A DNA stretch of 64,000 bases, taken from NCBI RefSeq assembly GCF_030065545.1, contig NZ_JASJNC010000003.1, forward strand, positions 310,001-374,000, written 5' to 3'. Positions 1-9,094 of the stretch are shown piece after piece. The stretch is from Marinicella marina. GTDB lineage: Bacteria > Pseudomonadota > Gammaproteobacteria > Xanthomonadales > Marinicellaceae. The notes under the pieces are model-generated. The model ran no database searches. It was not told the DNA's origin and worked only from the letters and a program-made list of their open reading frames with translations. The translations under genes were made by a program, and so were the position numbers. The first letter of the stretch is position 1, and every line of letters starts with the position of its first letter.

Positions 1-824
1 AAAACAACTTCAGTGACATTGAAAACATTTATGTGCGCTCACAACGCTCTGGTGAATTGATTCCACTGTCCAGTTTTATCAGCATCAAAGAGTACGGTGC
101 AGCGGATAACCTCACCCGTTACAACCGCGTACGCTCCATCACCCTAGAGGCCAACTTAACCGATGATTTGGCTTTGGGTGATGCCTTGCAACACTTAGAA
201 CAGTTGGTAGATGACCATTTACCTGACTATGCCATCACCGATTACAAAGGCCAAACCCGAGATTTCATCGAATCAGGCAATTCAATCATTTTCGTATTTG
301 CCTTGGGCTTGTTGGTGGTATTCTTGGTATTGGCGGCTCAATTCGAAAGTTATGTGCACCCCTTCGTCATCATGTTCACTGTGCCTTTGGCCATGGGCGG
401 CGGTTTACTGGGCCTATTTTTAATGGGTGGCTCGATTAATATTTATTCGCAAATTGGCCTGATCATATTAATTGGTCTGGCCACCAAAAATGGTATTTTG
501 ATTGTTGAATTTGCCAACCAAATCCGCGACATGGGATACAACTTTAACCGCGCCACTTTGATGGCATCAAAAGTCAGATTCAGACCCATCGTGATGACTG
601 GCTTGACCACCATCGCCGGCTCGATTCCACTGCTGATAGCCAGTGGTGCTGGCGCTGAAACCCGTGTGGTTATCGGTACGGTGATTCTCTTTGGCGTGGT
701 GGCCGCCACCCTATTCACTCTATTTATCGTACCTGTTGCCTACAGCTTATTGGCCCGAAACACCAGTTCACCTGAAACAGTGGCGAAGAATTTGGCCAGA
801 GAACAACAACAAATAAGCAGCTAA
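1..824 (+). CDS. RND multidrug efflux permease, C-terminal fragment
   Basis: This is the C-terminal part of an AcrB/MexB-type (HAE-1) inner-membrane proton/drug antiporter. The reading frame is open from base 3, so the true start lies left of the window. The fragment begins in the periplasmic porter region (YVRSQRSGELIPLSSF) and then runs through the last five or so membrane helices. The family signature LAAQFESYVHP and the helix motif GLATKNGILIVEFANQ are both present; its lysine is part of the proton relay in AcrB. The protein ends with a short hydrophilic tail. The membrane-fusion partner is expected upstream, outside the window. The family is clear, the substrate is not. The next gene starts 28 bases downstream and is functionally unrelated. 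Confidence 0.95.
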   Translation, partial: NNFSDIENIYVRSQRSGELIPLSSFISIKEYGAADNLTRYNRVRSITLEANLTDDLALGDALQHLEQLVDDHLPDYAITDYKGQTRDFIESGNSIIFVFALGLLVVFLVLAAQFESYVHPFVIMFTVPLAMGGGLLGLFLMGGSINIYSQIGLIILIGLATKNGILIVEFANQIRDMGYNFNRATLMASKVRFRPIVMTGLTTIAGSIPLLIASGAGAETRVVIGTVILFGVVAATLFTLFIVPVAYSLLARNTSSPETVAKNLAREQQQISS

Positions 825-852
825 AACTGGTTTTTGTTTTACAATAGCCAGC

Positions 853-1329
853 ATGGATAACAAACACGAAACATACATGCAGCGAGCCATAGATCTGGCT
901 CGCAGCGGCATGGAAAGCGGCGCCGGTGGACCTTTTGGTTGTGTGATTGTCAAAGACAACGAAATCATTGCAGAGGGTTGGAACAAAGTCACTTCAACCA
1001 ACGACCCAACCGCGCATGCCGAAGTGACCGCCATTCGAATTGCCTGTGAACAACTCGGTTCATTCCAACTTGAGGGCTGTGTGATTTACACCTCTTGTGA
1101 ACCCTGCCCAATGTGCTTGGGCGCGATTTATTGGGCCCGCCCTGAAGCCGTTTACTATGGCTGTGACAAAGTCGATGCAGCGGCCATCGCCTTTGATGAT
1201 CAATTCATTTACGATGAAATCGATGCACCCATACATGCAAGAACCATTCCGTTTCAACAAATCGCCCAAAATGAGGCCATTGCTGTGTTTCAAGCATGGG
1301 CTGATAAAATTGATAAAACTAAATACTGA
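853..1329 (+). CDS. guaD: Guanine deaminase (cytidine-deaminase fold, GuaD type)
   Basis: A zinc-dependent deaminase expected to convert guanine to xanthine and ammonia in the cytosol. The 158-residue length and sequence match the small Bacillus-type GuaD family rather than the larger amidohydrolase guanine deaminases. The zinc site is visible: HAE at residues 55-57 and PCPMC with cysteines near 85 and 88. The stretch CLGAIYWARPEAVYYG and the C-terminal FQAWADK tail are typical of GuaD and argue against tRNA adenosine deaminase TadA. Xanthine would be the substrate of a xanthine dehydrogenase; maturation genes for that enzyme (xdhC, mocA) lie about 8 kb downstream, but the dehydrogenase itself is not in the window. 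Confidence 0.88.
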   Translation: MDNKHETYMQRAIDLARSGMESGAGGPFGCVIVKDNEIIAEGWNKVTSTNDPTAHAEVTAIRIACEQLGSFQLEGCVIYTSCEPCPMCLGAIYWARPEAVYYGCDKVDAAAIAFDDQFIYDEIDAPIHARTIPFQQIAQNEAIAVFQAWADKIDKTKY

Positions 1330-1343
1330 TTAAATCAACTCGT

Positions 1344-1802
1344 TTAAAACCACAGGTGTTTAAAAAAGGCCAACTGACTTTTAATAAACCCCTGGTGCTT
1401 GGGCAGCTCATCATCAACATCAGCCACTCGTTTGTCATAAAACATATGTGCATCAGGATCTGGTAAATCAGCATCGGCTGCAAACATGGCTGCAGGCACC
1501 ATGGTTAATTTTGGCAGCAAAGGAAAACTGAATGTCTCAATGGCTGCCTGGCCACATTTAACGCAACTGCCGCGCTTGACATTAGGCGGTGCTTTGTATG
1601 TTTTAAAAACCACATAATCACTGCTGGGAGTGGTGATATCACGGGTATTGAACACCAAAACATCCGCATGACTGGCTTGATTGAATTTTTGGCAGATGGT
1701 GCAGTGACAAAGCATTCTCAATCTGGGCTTTGTATTGACGTCAAATTGAACATGGCCACATTGGCAGCTACTAGTTTTTGTTTTCATGGTATTTGCTTTC
1801 AA
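1344..1802 (-). CDS. GFA-domain (CENP-V/Gfa-like) zinc protein
   Basis: A 152-residue protein of the GFA family, zinc-binding beta proteins named after glutathione-dependent formaldehyde-activating enzyme; most members have no proven reaction. Zinc ligands are visible: CQCG near the N terminus, CHCTICQ around residue 33, and CVKCG around residue 80. The rest is the usual GFA core ending in an aromatic-rich tail. A second in-frame ATG at 1787 (MKTKTSS) is an equally good start and would remove five residues. It converges with guaD, with 14 bases between the stops, and is divergent from the nitroreductase gene. The substrate is unknown. Confidence 0.85.
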   Translation of the reverse strand: MKANTMKTKTSSCQCGHVQFDVNTKPRLRMLCHCTICQKFNQASHADVLVFNTRDITTPSSDYVVFKTYKAPPNVKRGSCVKCGQAAIETFSFPLLPKLTMVPAAMFAADADLPDPDAHMFYDKRVADVDDELPKHQGFIKSQLAFFKHLWF

Positions 1803-1857
1803 ATTATTTTGCTGTTGGCTTTCAAACGATGGGTTTCATCGCATCAGCCTCATACCT

Positions 1858-1863
1858 TATAAT
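1858..1863 (+). promoter_or_regulatory. Likely -10 box for the nitroreductase-tsaD-cupin unit
   Basis: A perfect TATAAT lies 37 bases upstream of the ATG at 1901. The sequence 17 bases further up (TTCATC) matches the -35 consensus only weakly. The position in a divergent intergenic gap supports a promoter. Confidence 0.4.
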
Positions 1864-1900
1864 ACCTGCAAACAACTGCTTATAGAACATCGTTTATCTC

Positions 1901-2482
1901 ATGACCCAAGAAAATAACCACGCCATCACTCAATTTATGCTCAATCGCCGTTCGGTGCTGATCAAAAATATGACCGAACCCGGTCCCTCATCCGATGACC
2001 TTGAAACCATCCTTACCATCGCTACGCGGGTACCTGACCACCGCAAACTAAAACCTTGGCGCTTGTTGGTATTACAAGGCGATGCACGCCGAGTCTTTGG
2101 TGAAACATTGGCCCAAGTAAAAGCGCAGAAAGAGGCCATGAAGGAAATTCAGGTCGACATTGAAAAACAATGCTTTATGCGCGCACCTTTGGTGATTGCG
2201 GTGGTGGCCTCTCCAGTTGAACACAAAACTCCAATAGAAGAACAAATCTTATCTGCTGGTGCGGTGTGCCAAAACATCAACATCGCCGCTGCATCACTGG
2301 GCTATGTCAGCCAATGGGTCACTGGCTGGTCATGCCTGGATAAAGCAGCATTGAAAGCAGTTGGTTTGTCCGATGATGAGTTCATTGCAGGATACTTATA
2401 CATCGGTAGCTGCGATGAAAAACCAGCTGATCGCCAGCGTCCAGAACTGGATGAAGTGGTGACTTACTGGGAAAAGTCTTGA
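1901..2482 (+). CDS. Nitroreductase family protein (YdjA-like)
   Basis: An FMN-dependent oxidoreductase of the small nitroreductase family, 193 residues, closest in layout to E. coli YdjA. The N-terminal motif [10 protein letters not shown] followed by [10 protein letters not shown] and [16 protein letters not shown] is the FMN-binding opening of this subgroup. A middle segment ([20 protein letters not shown]) corresponds to the conserved dimer-interface helix, and GYLYIGSC precedes the C terminus. The physiological substrate of this subgroup is not established. The stop overlaps the tsaD start in a TTGA arrangement, which suggests translational coupling rather than a shared function. Confidence 0.87.
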   Translation: MTQENNHAITQFMLNRRSVLIKNMTEPGPSSDDLETILTIATRVPDHRKLKPWRLLVLQGDARRVFGETLAQVKAQKEAMKEIQVDIEKQCFMRAPLVIAVVASPVEHKTPIEEQILSAGAVCQNINIAAASLGYVSQWVTGWSCLDKAALKAVGLSDDEFIAGYLYIGSCDEKPADRQRPELDEVVTYWEKS

Positions 2483-3510
2483 AAATACTTGGCATAGAAT
2501 CTTCTTGTGATGAAACTGGCATTGCCATTTATGACACCAAAGCTGGCTTAATTGCCGACCAACTATACAGTCAAATTGAACTACACGCCCAATATGGTGG
2601 TGTGGTACCAGAACTGGCTTCACGTGATCATGTGCGTAAAATTGTGCCCTTGATTCAACAAACCTGTGACGAGGCTGGATTGACTTTAAAAGACCTTGAT
2701 GCTGTGGCCTACACCGCAGGACCGGGCTTGGTGGGTGCACTTTTGGTGGGTGCATGTGTCGGTAAATCCATTGCTTGGGCATTGGATAAACCAGCTGTAG
2801 AGGTACACCATATGGAAGGCCATCTATTGGCACCCTTGTTAGAGGACGACAAACCCGAATTCCCTTTTTTATGTCTATTGGTATCAGGTGGGCACACGCT
2901 GTTGGTTGATGTACAAGCACTGGGCAGCTATAAAATCCTCGGCGATACATTGGATGATGCAGCAGGCGAAGCCTTTGACAAAACCGCCAAATTATTGGGT
3001 TTGCCTTACCCAGGCGGTCGTTACATCGCAGCACTGGCTGAACAAGGTGATGAAAAACGTTTTAAATTCCCAAGACCCATGCTCAATCGTCCCGGTTTGG
3101 ATTTCAGTTTTTCTGGCTTAAAAACTGCCACACGCATGACTTGGGAAAAACATATTGTTACGTGCAGCAATGATGCTGAAAAAAATCAACTACAAGCCGA
3201 TGTGGCTGCCAGCTTTCAAGCGGCAGTGATTGAAACCTTAGCAAAAAAATGCCTGCGTGCCATCGAACAAACTGGCCACCAGCAACTGGTGGTTTCCGGC
3301 GGTGTCAGCGCCAACACTTCGTTGCGAGAAACTTTGGCTCAAATGGGTGAAGTACACCACTTTAAATCATTTTTTCCATCGATGAAATACTGCACCGACA
3401 ACGGCGCCATGATTGCGGTGGCTGGGGCCATGCGGTTTCAACACAAAGACATCAAACCCCACAACTTAATCAAAGCCTATCCCAGATGGAGTCTGGAACA
3501 GTTGTCATGA
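2479..3510 (+). CDS. tsaD: tRNA N6-adenosine threonylcarbamoyltransferase TsaD
   Basis: The catalytic subunit of the t6A machinery. It transfers the threonylcarbamoyl group from threonylcarbamoyl-AMP to A37 of ANN-decoding tRNAs, together with TsaB and TsaE. The length of 343 residues is normal. ASKHA-fold motifs are intact: the N-terminal [10 protein letters not shown] phosphate loop, the metal-binding HHMEGH around residues 110-115, LVSGGHT, and the adenosine-motif [13 protein letters not shown]. The start is a TTG whose last two bases form part of the upstream TGA. The downstream cupin gene begins with ATG overlapping the tsaD TGA. TsaB and TsaE are elsewhere. This is an essential housekeeping gene and the call is secure. 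Confidence 0.98.
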   Translation: MKILGIESSCDETGIAIYDTKAGLIADQLYSQIELHAQYGGVVPELASRDHVRKIVPLIQQTCDEAGLTLKDLDAVAYTAGPGLVGALLVGACVGKSIAWALDKPAVEVHHMEGHLLAPLLEDDKPEFPFLCLLVSGGHTLLVDVQALGSYKILGDTLDDAAGEAFDKTAKLLGLPYPGGRYIAALAEQGDEKRFKFPRPMLNRPGLDFSFSGLKTATRMTWEKHIVTCSNDAEKNQLQADVAASFQAAVIETLAKKCLRAIEQTGHQQLVVSGGVSANTSLRETLAQMGEVHHFKSFFPSMKYCTDNGAMIAVAGAMRFQHKDIKPHNLIKAYPRWSLEQLS

Positions 3511-4016
3511 AGTCTGCCCAGTATTGGATCAAGCAGCTTAAGCTGCAGCCACACCCAGAGGGTGGCTACTTCAATGAAACTTACCGCTGTCAAGAATCTA
3601 TGACAGCTGGCAATTTACCTGAACGCTTCACGCAAGACCACTGTTTTTCAACCGCCATTTATTACTTACTCGAAGCGCCTGACTTTTCCGCTTTCCATCG
3701 CATCAAACAAGATGAACTGTGGCATTTTTACACCGGTAACAGTGCGTTGACCATCCATGTTATCAGTCAAGCAGGTAACTACCATAATTTACAATTGGGC
3801 AATGAACCCTCAACGAATCAAGCGTTTCAACAAATGGTTAAGGCCGGTGATTGGTTCGCTGCCAGTGTCAATGAAAGCAATGGTTTTGCGCTGGTTGGCT
3901 GTACCGTGGCGCCGGGCTTCGAGTTCGCCGATTTTGAAATAGCACAGGAAAGTCAGCTTTTTGAGTTGTGTCCTGAACAACAGACACTGATCAAATCACT
4001 CAGCAAAAACCCTTAA
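3507..4016 (+). CDS. Cupin superfamily protein (DUF985, cupin_5)
   Basis: A protein of about 169 residues in the DUF985/cupin_5 family. Typical landmarks are [12 protein letters not shown] near the N terminus, [28 protein letters not shown], and [11 protein letters not shown] towards the end. The fold is a small beta barrel; some relatives bind metals or sugars, but no reaction is assigned here. I place the start at 3507 because that ATG overlaps the tsaD stop (ATGA) and begins the family's normal N terminus (MKSAQYWI). An upstream in-frame ATG at 3486 would add seven residues inside tsaD. It is likely co-transcribed with tsaD. Confidence 0.85.
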   Translation: MKSAQYWIKQLKLQPHPEGGYFNETYRCQESMTAGNLPERFTQDHCFSTAIYYLLEAPDFSAFHRIKQDELWHFYTGNSALTIHVISQAGNYHNLQLGNEPSTNQAFQQMVKAGDWFAASVNESNGFALVGCTVAPGFEFADFEIAQESQLFELCPEQQTLIKSLSKNP

Positions 4017-4053
4017 TTCATTGAACTGCATAAATTAGGTTAAAATACCCAAC

Positions 4054-5007
4054 ATGACTATCAAAAGAAATCCAGGCATGGCGCTGAATTTAGATTGGAT
4101 TGAATCGATTCAGCTCAATAAAAGTGCCATTGAACGGCGCGCGGCAACCTTAGGTACGCGACGCAGTGTCAAAAAACAAAACCAGGTGGCTTGGTTACTC
4201 AAAGCCATCACCTTGATTGATCTGACCACCCTGGCTGGTGATGACACCGAACAGCGGGTGAAACGATTGTGTGCCAAAGGCAAGCATCCATTGCGCCATG
4301 ATTTGATTGATGCATTGGGCATCGCTGACATGCACATCACCACGGGTGCAATTTGTGTCTATCATGACATGTTAGCAACAGCTGCTAAAGAACTGGCGGG
4401 CACAGGCATACATTTGGCCGCGGTATCAACTGGTTTCCCTGCCGGCTTATCTCCCTTGCACTTGAAGGTGCAAGAAATCAAGGAGTCAGTCAAAGCAGGT
4501 GCCGACGAAATAGACATCGTCATCACCCGCAAACATGTCTTTGCGGAGAACTGGCAAGCCCTTTATGACGAAGTCAAAGCCTACCGCGAAGCTTGTGGTG
4601 AGGCGCACATGAAAACCATTTTAGCCACCGGTGAAATCAGCACCCTGCGAAATGTAGCCAAGGCCTCCATGGTGTGCATGATGGCCGGCGCTGATTTCAT
4701 CAAGACCTCCACCGGTAAAGAATCAGTCAACGCCACCCTGCCCGTTTCACTCACCATGATCAGACAAATACGCGAATACCATGAACGCACTGGCTATCAA
4801 ATCGGCTACAAACCGGCTGGCGGCATCAGTAAAGCCAAAGAAGCCCTGGTGTATTTATCTATGATGAAAGAAGAATTAGGCAATGATTGGCTTCAACCCG
4901 ACTTGTTTCGTTTTGGTGCATCCAGTTTACTGGGTGACATTGAACGCCAATTAGAACACCAGGTCAGTGGACATTATTCAGCGGCTCATCGCCACGCAAT
5001 GGGTTAA
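4054..5007 (+). CDS. deoC: Deoxyribose-phosphate aldolase, animal-type
   Basis: Cleaves 2-deoxyribose-5-phosphate to acetaldehyde and glyceraldehyde-3-phosphate in deoxynucleoside breakdown. At 317 residues it is longer than the E. coli enzyme (about 259) and carries the N-terminal extension of the animal DERA subgroup (LDWI, RRSVKKQNQVAWLLKA). The Schiff-base lysine is Lys217 in DFIKTSTGKE. The second conserved lysine follows in IGYKPAGGI, and EIDIVI is also present. An alternative ATG at 4078 would shorten it by eight residues. The aldehyde dehydrogenase gene starts five bases after the stop, which fits oxidation of the acetaldehyde product. Confidence 0.95.
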   Translation: MTIKRNPGMALNLDWIESIQLNKSAIERRAATLGTRRSVKKQNQVAWLLKAITLIDLTTLAGDDTEQRVKRLCAKGKHPLRHDLIDALGIADMHITTGAICVYHDMLATAAKELAGTGIHLAAVSTGFPAGLSPLHLKVQEIKESVKAGADEIDIVITRKHVFAENWQALYDEVKAYREACGEAHMKTILATGEISTLRNVAKASMVCMMAGADFIKTSTGKESVNATLPVSLTMIRQIREYHERTGYQIGYKPAGGISKAKEALVYLSMMKEELGNDWLQPDLFRFGASSLLGDIERQLEHQVSGHYSAAHRHAMG

Positions 5008-5012
5008 CTATC

Positions 5013-7370
5013 ATGAACATCAAAGACATATTCAATAACATGGACTACGGCAAAGCACCTGAATCACCTGATACAGCTCTTGATTGGCTGGCTCAGCACA
5101 ACAACAAGTTCGGCCATTTTATCGGTGGTGAATGGGTCAAAGGCCCAAGTCGCAAAGGTGGTCATTTTGACAGCAACAACCCGGCCACCGGCAAGGCGCT
5201 GGCCAAAGTCGCCCAAGCCGACAAAAAAACTGTGGATAAAGCGGTGCAAGCGGCGGCTGAGGCGCAATCCAAATGGCAAGCCACCTCTGGCCATGAGCGC
5301 GCGCAGTACTTGTATGCCATCGCGCGTTTACTGCAAAAAAACGCACGCTTGTTTGCGGTGTTAGAGACGCTGGATAACGGCAAACCCATCCGTGAGTCCC
5401 GCGATATTGATGTGCCTTTGGCAGTGCGTCATTTTTACCACCATGCGGGCTGGGCCCAACTGCTGGATACTGAAATGCCAGATCACCAAGCTATTGGAGT
5501 GGTGGGACAAGTGATTCCATGGAATTTCCCGCTGTTGATGTTGGCCTGGAAAATTGCCCCAGCCATAGCCACTGGCAACACCGTGGTGATCAAACCGGCT
5601 GAATTCACCTCACTAACGGCGTTGTTGTTTGCGGAAATTTGCCAACAAGCAGGCCTGCCAAAAGGCGTGGTCAATGTGGTCACTGGTGACGGTAAAACCG
5701 GTCAGTTGATTGTTGAACACCCAGGTATTAAGAAAATTGCTTTCACTGGTTCCACTGCTGTGGGCCGCTGGATCAGACAAGCCACCGCCGGCAGCGGTAA
5801 AAAACTGTCTCTGGAACTGGGTGGTAAATCAGCCTTTATTGTCTGTAATGATGCCGATTTGGATGCCGCGGTAGAAGGTGTGGTCGATGCCATTTGGTTC
5901 AACCAAGGGCAGGTTTGTTGTGCCGGTTCTCGCCTCTTGGTGCAGGAAGCCGTGGCTGATCGCTTTCATAAAAAGCTCATAGCTCGCATGCACAAATTAC
6001 GCATCGGGGACCCGTTGGATAAGTCTATTGATATGGGCGCCATCATCGACCCCAGACAACAACAAAAAATCGCTACCTTAGTGCAAGCTGGCGTTGATGC
6101 CGGCGCTTGCTTGAATCAGTCTGATGCAAAACTACCGAAAAACGGCTGCTTTTATCCGCCCACCTTATTAACTGACGTATCACCTTCTGATCAGGTGGTC
6201 CAAGATGAAATCTTTGGCCCTGTACTGGTATCAATGACCTTCCGCACACCTGATGAGGCAGTGGCTCTGGCAAACAACAGTCGCTATGGCTTGGCTGCCA
6301 GTATTTGGAGTGAAAACATCAACATGGCGATGCACTTGGCACCATTGGTACAAGCTGGTGTGGTGTGGATCAATTGCACCAATCAATTCGATGCTGCCGC
6401 TGGCTTTGGTGGCGTCAAAGAATCCGGCTTTGGTCGTGAAGGCGGTAAAGAAGGCTTGTATGAATACTTACAAGACAAAACAGCCAACAGCAAAAAAATG
6501 ACCACTAAGGCGAAAACAAAAGCCAAGCTCACACCCGTTGAGGGTATGGATAAAACCCCTAAAATGTACATAGGTGGCAAACAAACCCGTCCGGATGGTG
6601 GCTACACTTATCCGGTGCATGATCATCGCGGTGACATCATCACCCATGTGGGTCTGGGAAACCGCAAAGACATCAGAAATGCCGTTGAGGCCGCTGCGAG
6701 CAGTAAGGCTTGGTCGCAAATGAATGCCTACCAAAGGCAGCAGGTGATGTACTTCATGGCTGAGAACTTGTCCTACCGCGCCGCAGAGTTCAGCGCGCGA
6801 TTACAGGCTTTTGGACACAGCAAGAAACAGGCAGAACTTGAAGTAGAGAGCAGCATCCAGCGCATCAATTATTATGCCGCTTGGTGTGATAAATACGATG
6901 GCCAAGTCCATGGTGTGCCGATGCGCGGCGTGGCCATGGCCATGCATGAACCGATTGGTGTCATTGGTATCCAATGTCCAGATGACGCGCCCTTACTCAG
7001 TTTCATTTCATTGCTGGCGCCGGCCATGGCCATGGGTAATCGCGTGGTGATGACGGCCTCGGAAACCTATCCATTACCGGCCTTGGATTTTTACCAAGTT
7101 TTGAACACTTCAGACGTACCAGCTGGCACCGTCAACATAATCAGTGGCGAGCAAGCTGAACTGGTCAAACCTTTGGCCGGTCACATGAATGTTGATGCGG
7201 TGTGGCACTTTGGCGATCTGGCTGAAACCGTTGAACACGAATCGGCCACCAATCTGAAACGCACTTGGACCGAAACCACTGTCAGGGACTGGATGAAACA
7301 AGGCCAAGGCCAAAACTTCCTGCGCCAAGCCACTCAAGTCAAAAACATTTGGACTCCTTATGGCGAATAA
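5013..7370 (+). CDS. ALDH16-like two-domain aldehyde dehydrogenase
   Basis: A 785-residue protein made of two aldehyde-dehydrogenase domains. Residues about 35-490 form a complete NAD-dependent enzyme: IPWNFPLLMLAWKIAPA, FTGSTAVGRWI, the general base in LELGGKSA, and the nucleophile in GQVC (Cys302). Residues about 515-785 repeat the ALDH fold (YIGGKQTRPDGG, IGVIGIQCPDDAPLL, APAMAMGNRVV) but have no catalytic cysteine and stop early, so this half is structural. This matches the bacterial ALDH16 family; the vertebrate homologue has also lost the first-domain cysteine. Between deoC and a phosphorylase gene, it probably oxidises acetaldehyde released by DeoC to acetate. That role is inferred from context. 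Confidence 0.9.
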   Translation: MNIKDIFNNMDYGKAPESPDTALDWLAQHNNKFGHFIGGEWVKGPSRKGGHFDSNNPATGKALAKVAQADKKTVDKAVQAAAEAQSKWQATSGHERAQYLYAIARLLQKNARLFAVLETLDNGKPIRESRDIDVPLAVRHFYHHAGWAQLLDTEMPDHQAIGVVGQVIPWNFPLLMLAWKIAPAIATGNTVVIKPAEFTSLTALLFAEICQQAGLPKGVVNVVTGDGKTGQLIVEHPGIKKIAFTGSTAVGRWIRQATAGSGKKLSLELGGKSAFIVCNDADLDAAVEGVVDAIWFNQGQVCCAGSRLLVQEAVADRFHKKLIARMHKLRIGDPLDKSIDMGAIIDPRQQQKIATLVQAGVDAGACLNQSDAKLPKNGCFYPPTLLTDVSPSDQVVQDEIFGPVLVSMTFRTPDEAVALANNSRYGLAASIWSENINMAMHLAPLVQAGVVWINCTNQFDAAAGFGGVKESGFGREGGKEGLYEYLQDKTANSKKMTTKAKTKAKLTPVEGMDKTPKMYIGGKQTRPDGGYTYPVHDHRGDIITHVGLGNRKDIRNAVEAAASSKAWSQMNAYQRQQVMYFMAENLSYRAAEFSARLQAFGHSKKQAELEVESSIQRINYYAAWCDKYDGQVHGVPMRGVAMAMHEPIGVIGIQCPDDAPLLSFISLLAPAMAMGNRVVMTASETYPLPALDFYQVLNTSDVPAGTVNIISGEQAELVKPLAGHMNVDAVWHFGDLAETVEHESATNLKRTWTETTVRDWMKQGQGQNFLRQATQVKNIWTPYGE

Positions 7371-8199
7371 TATGAACGAGCCAAGCACGGTACAAAAATC
7401 CGTTGATTTCATCAAAGGCATTCAAAGTTTATTGCCCAAGCCTTTTACAGCCAAAGTGGCCATGATTTTGGGTTCAGGTTTGGGCACAGTCACTGAACAA
7501 GCTGAGGTTTTGGCTGAAATTTCATACAGCGACATCCCCGGCTTTCCTGAAACCGGTGTGGCAGGCCATTCCGGTTCAGTGTTGCTGACGCTAATGAATG
7601 GTCATCCGCTGATTATCCTCAATGGTCGCATTCACTTTTACGAACAAGGTGATGCCAGTGCCATGGCACCGGTGATTGCGACCCTCAAAGGACTGGGTGT
7701 TGAAACCCTGATTCTGACCAATGCCGCCGGTTCTCTGCTCAACGCCGCACCTGGTTCGGTGATGATGATAAAAGACTACATCAATTTCACTGGCCAGTCA
7801 CCGCTGTTTGGAGTGGCCGACAACAACCGCTTTGTCAGCATGAGCAAAGCCTACGATGCCCAATACCGCTACCAACTGCGTCAAGTGGCTGAAAAAAATA
7901 ACATCCATCTGGCCCAAGGGGTTTATGCCTGGATGGTCGGACCGCAGTTTGAAACCCCGGCTGAAATTCGCGCCATCCGCATGATGGGCGCCGATGCGGT
8001 GGGCATGTCCACCGTACCTGAAACCATATTGGCCCGGTACCACGACATGAAAGTCGCCGCCCTTTCCATCATCACCAACTACGGCGCTGGCATGGAAGAC
8101 GTGCGCCTGAGCCACGAACAAACCCTGGAATACGCCCCCAAAGCCGCGGCCAAAGTCCACGTCTTGATCAGCGGCTTTTTGGATTATTTGTACATATGA
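7360..8199 (+). CDS. Purine nucleoside phosphorylase (trimeric, 6-oxopurine type)
   Basis: Phosphorolyses inosine, guanosine and their deoxy forms to base plus (deoxy)ribose-1-phosphate. The 279-residue sequence follows the mammalian-type trimeric family: the phosphate-binding loop LGSGLGTV, GHSGSV, NGRIHFYEQ, TNAAGSL, the purine site GPQFETPAEIR, GADAVGMSTVPE, and the base-contacting asparagine in SIITNYGAGM. The start at 7360 overlaps the dehydrogenase by 11 bases; an in-frame ATG at 7372 is possible. With deoC it forms a path from purine deoxynucleosides to central metabolism. The connecting phosphopentomutase DeoB is not in the window. A perfect hairpin terminator follows. Confidence 0.93.
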   Translation: MANNMNEPSTVQKSVDFIKGIQSLLPKPFTAKVAMILGSGLGTVTEQAEVLAEISYSDIPGFPETGVAGHSGSVLLTLMNGHPLIILNGRIHFYEQGDASAMAPVIATLKGLGVETLILTNAAGSLLNAAPGSVMMIKDYINFTGQSPLFGVADNNRFVSMSKAYDAQYRYQLRQVAEKNNIHLAQGVYAWMVGPQFETPAEIRAIRMMGADAVGMSTVPETILARYHDMKVAALSIITNYGAGMEDVRLSHEQTLEYAPKAAAKVHVLISGFLDYLYI

Positions 8200-8233
8200 A
8201 GAGAATTATCAAACCTGCAAAAACTGTCAGTTC

Positions 8234-8273
8234 AAAATCTCAGGAAATTTAACCCCAAATTTCCTGAGATTTT
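8234..8273 (+). terminator. Perfect 17-bp hairpin after the deo operon
   Basis: A 17-base arm (AAAATCTCAGGAAATTT) and its exact inverse surround a six-base loop. The 3' arm ends in TTTT. It lies 34 bases after the phosphorylase stop and closes the deoC-ALDH-PNP unit. Confidence 0.85.
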
Positions 8274-8380
8274 ATATCCGAATAGGGTGTTTTCACCGCA
8301 TATACAGATTCAACCCTTAATTCCACAACATAACGACACCACAGTGGTTAGCATATTATTTTCTGTTTCAAACTGTCGTT

Positions 8381-9001
8381 ATGCTGATTACCCAACAAGA
8401 CTTGAAAGACATGGACCGCATCGTGCGCCTGAATATGGTTAATTCAATCACTGGTGTCAAACCAGCGAACCTGATTGGCACACAAGATCAGCAAGGCAAT
8501 AAAAACCTGGCCATTTTCAGCTCAGTGGTGCATTTGGGCAGCAACCCGGCCTTACTTGGGTTCATCACCAGACCAGCTGGCGAGGTTCCCAGACACACGC
8601 TAGAGAACATCCTAGAGACCGATTTTTATACCATCAACCACGTACCCACGGACATGGTTGAACAGGCCCACCAAACCTCCGCCAAATACAAGAAAGACAT
8701 TTCAGAATTTGAACGCTGTGGTTTCGATGCACACCACATCAATGACTTCAGTGCCCCTTTTGTCAAACAAGCTGCGATTAAAATCGGTATGCAGTTGGCT
8801 GAAATCATACCCATTGAACGCAACGGTACGCAATTGGTCATTGGTGAGATTAAATTGATGTCGCTGGCCGACGAGCTGGTGTCAGATGAGGGTTATATCA
8901 ATCTAGAACAAGCCCAAACCGCCGGCCTTTCCGGACTCAACAGTTATTATAAACTGAGTCACTTGGATTCATTCCCCTATGCCAGGCCTGATAAAGGATG
9001 A
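8381..9001 (+). CDS. Flavin reductase-like FMN-binding protein
   Basis: A 206-residue protein of the flavin reductase-like (split-barrel FMN) family. The core is recognisable: SITGVKPANLIGTQD near residue 25, NLAIFSSVVHLGSNPALLGFI in the middle with the typical P-x-L-x-x-F pattern, and ETDFYTINHVP. These proteins either reduce flavin for a partner monooxygenase or bind FMN themselves. No oxygenase partner is adjacent, so the substrate is open. It is separated from the phosphorylase by a terminator and from xdhC by 93 bases that contain that gene's own promoter, so it is probably transcribed alone. Confidence 0.82.
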   Translation: MLITQQDLKDMDRIVRLNMVNSITGVKPANLIGTQDQQGNKNLAIFSSVVHLGSNPALLGFITRPAGEVPRHTLENILETDFYTINHVPTDMVEQAHQTSAKYKKDISEFERCGFDAHHINDFSAPFVKQAAIKIGMQLAEIIPIERNGTQLVIGEIKLMSLADELVSDEGYINLEQAQTAGLSGLNSYYKLSHLDSFPYARPDKG

Positions 9002-9041
9002 ATAACCGTCACTTTGAGGGTTAATCAATCAGTCAGATCAA

Positions 9042-9071
9042 TTGCGATGAAATCGTATCTCGCTTTATAAT
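9042..9071 (+). promoter_or_regulatory. Probable sigma-70 promoter of xdhC-mocA
   Basis: A perfect TATAAT at 9066-9071 lies 18 bases after TTGCGA (9042-9047), a partial match to TTGACA. The ATG of xdhC follows 23 bases after the -10 box. Confidence 0.5.
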
Positions 9072-9094
9072 CATCTGATTCTGTTGGAATCATT

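Noticed and set aside
2396-3034. 212-residue minus-strand frame over tsaD
   Set aside because: It is rich in His, Pro, Arg and Cys, has no domain, and lies fully antisense to a conserved essential gene.
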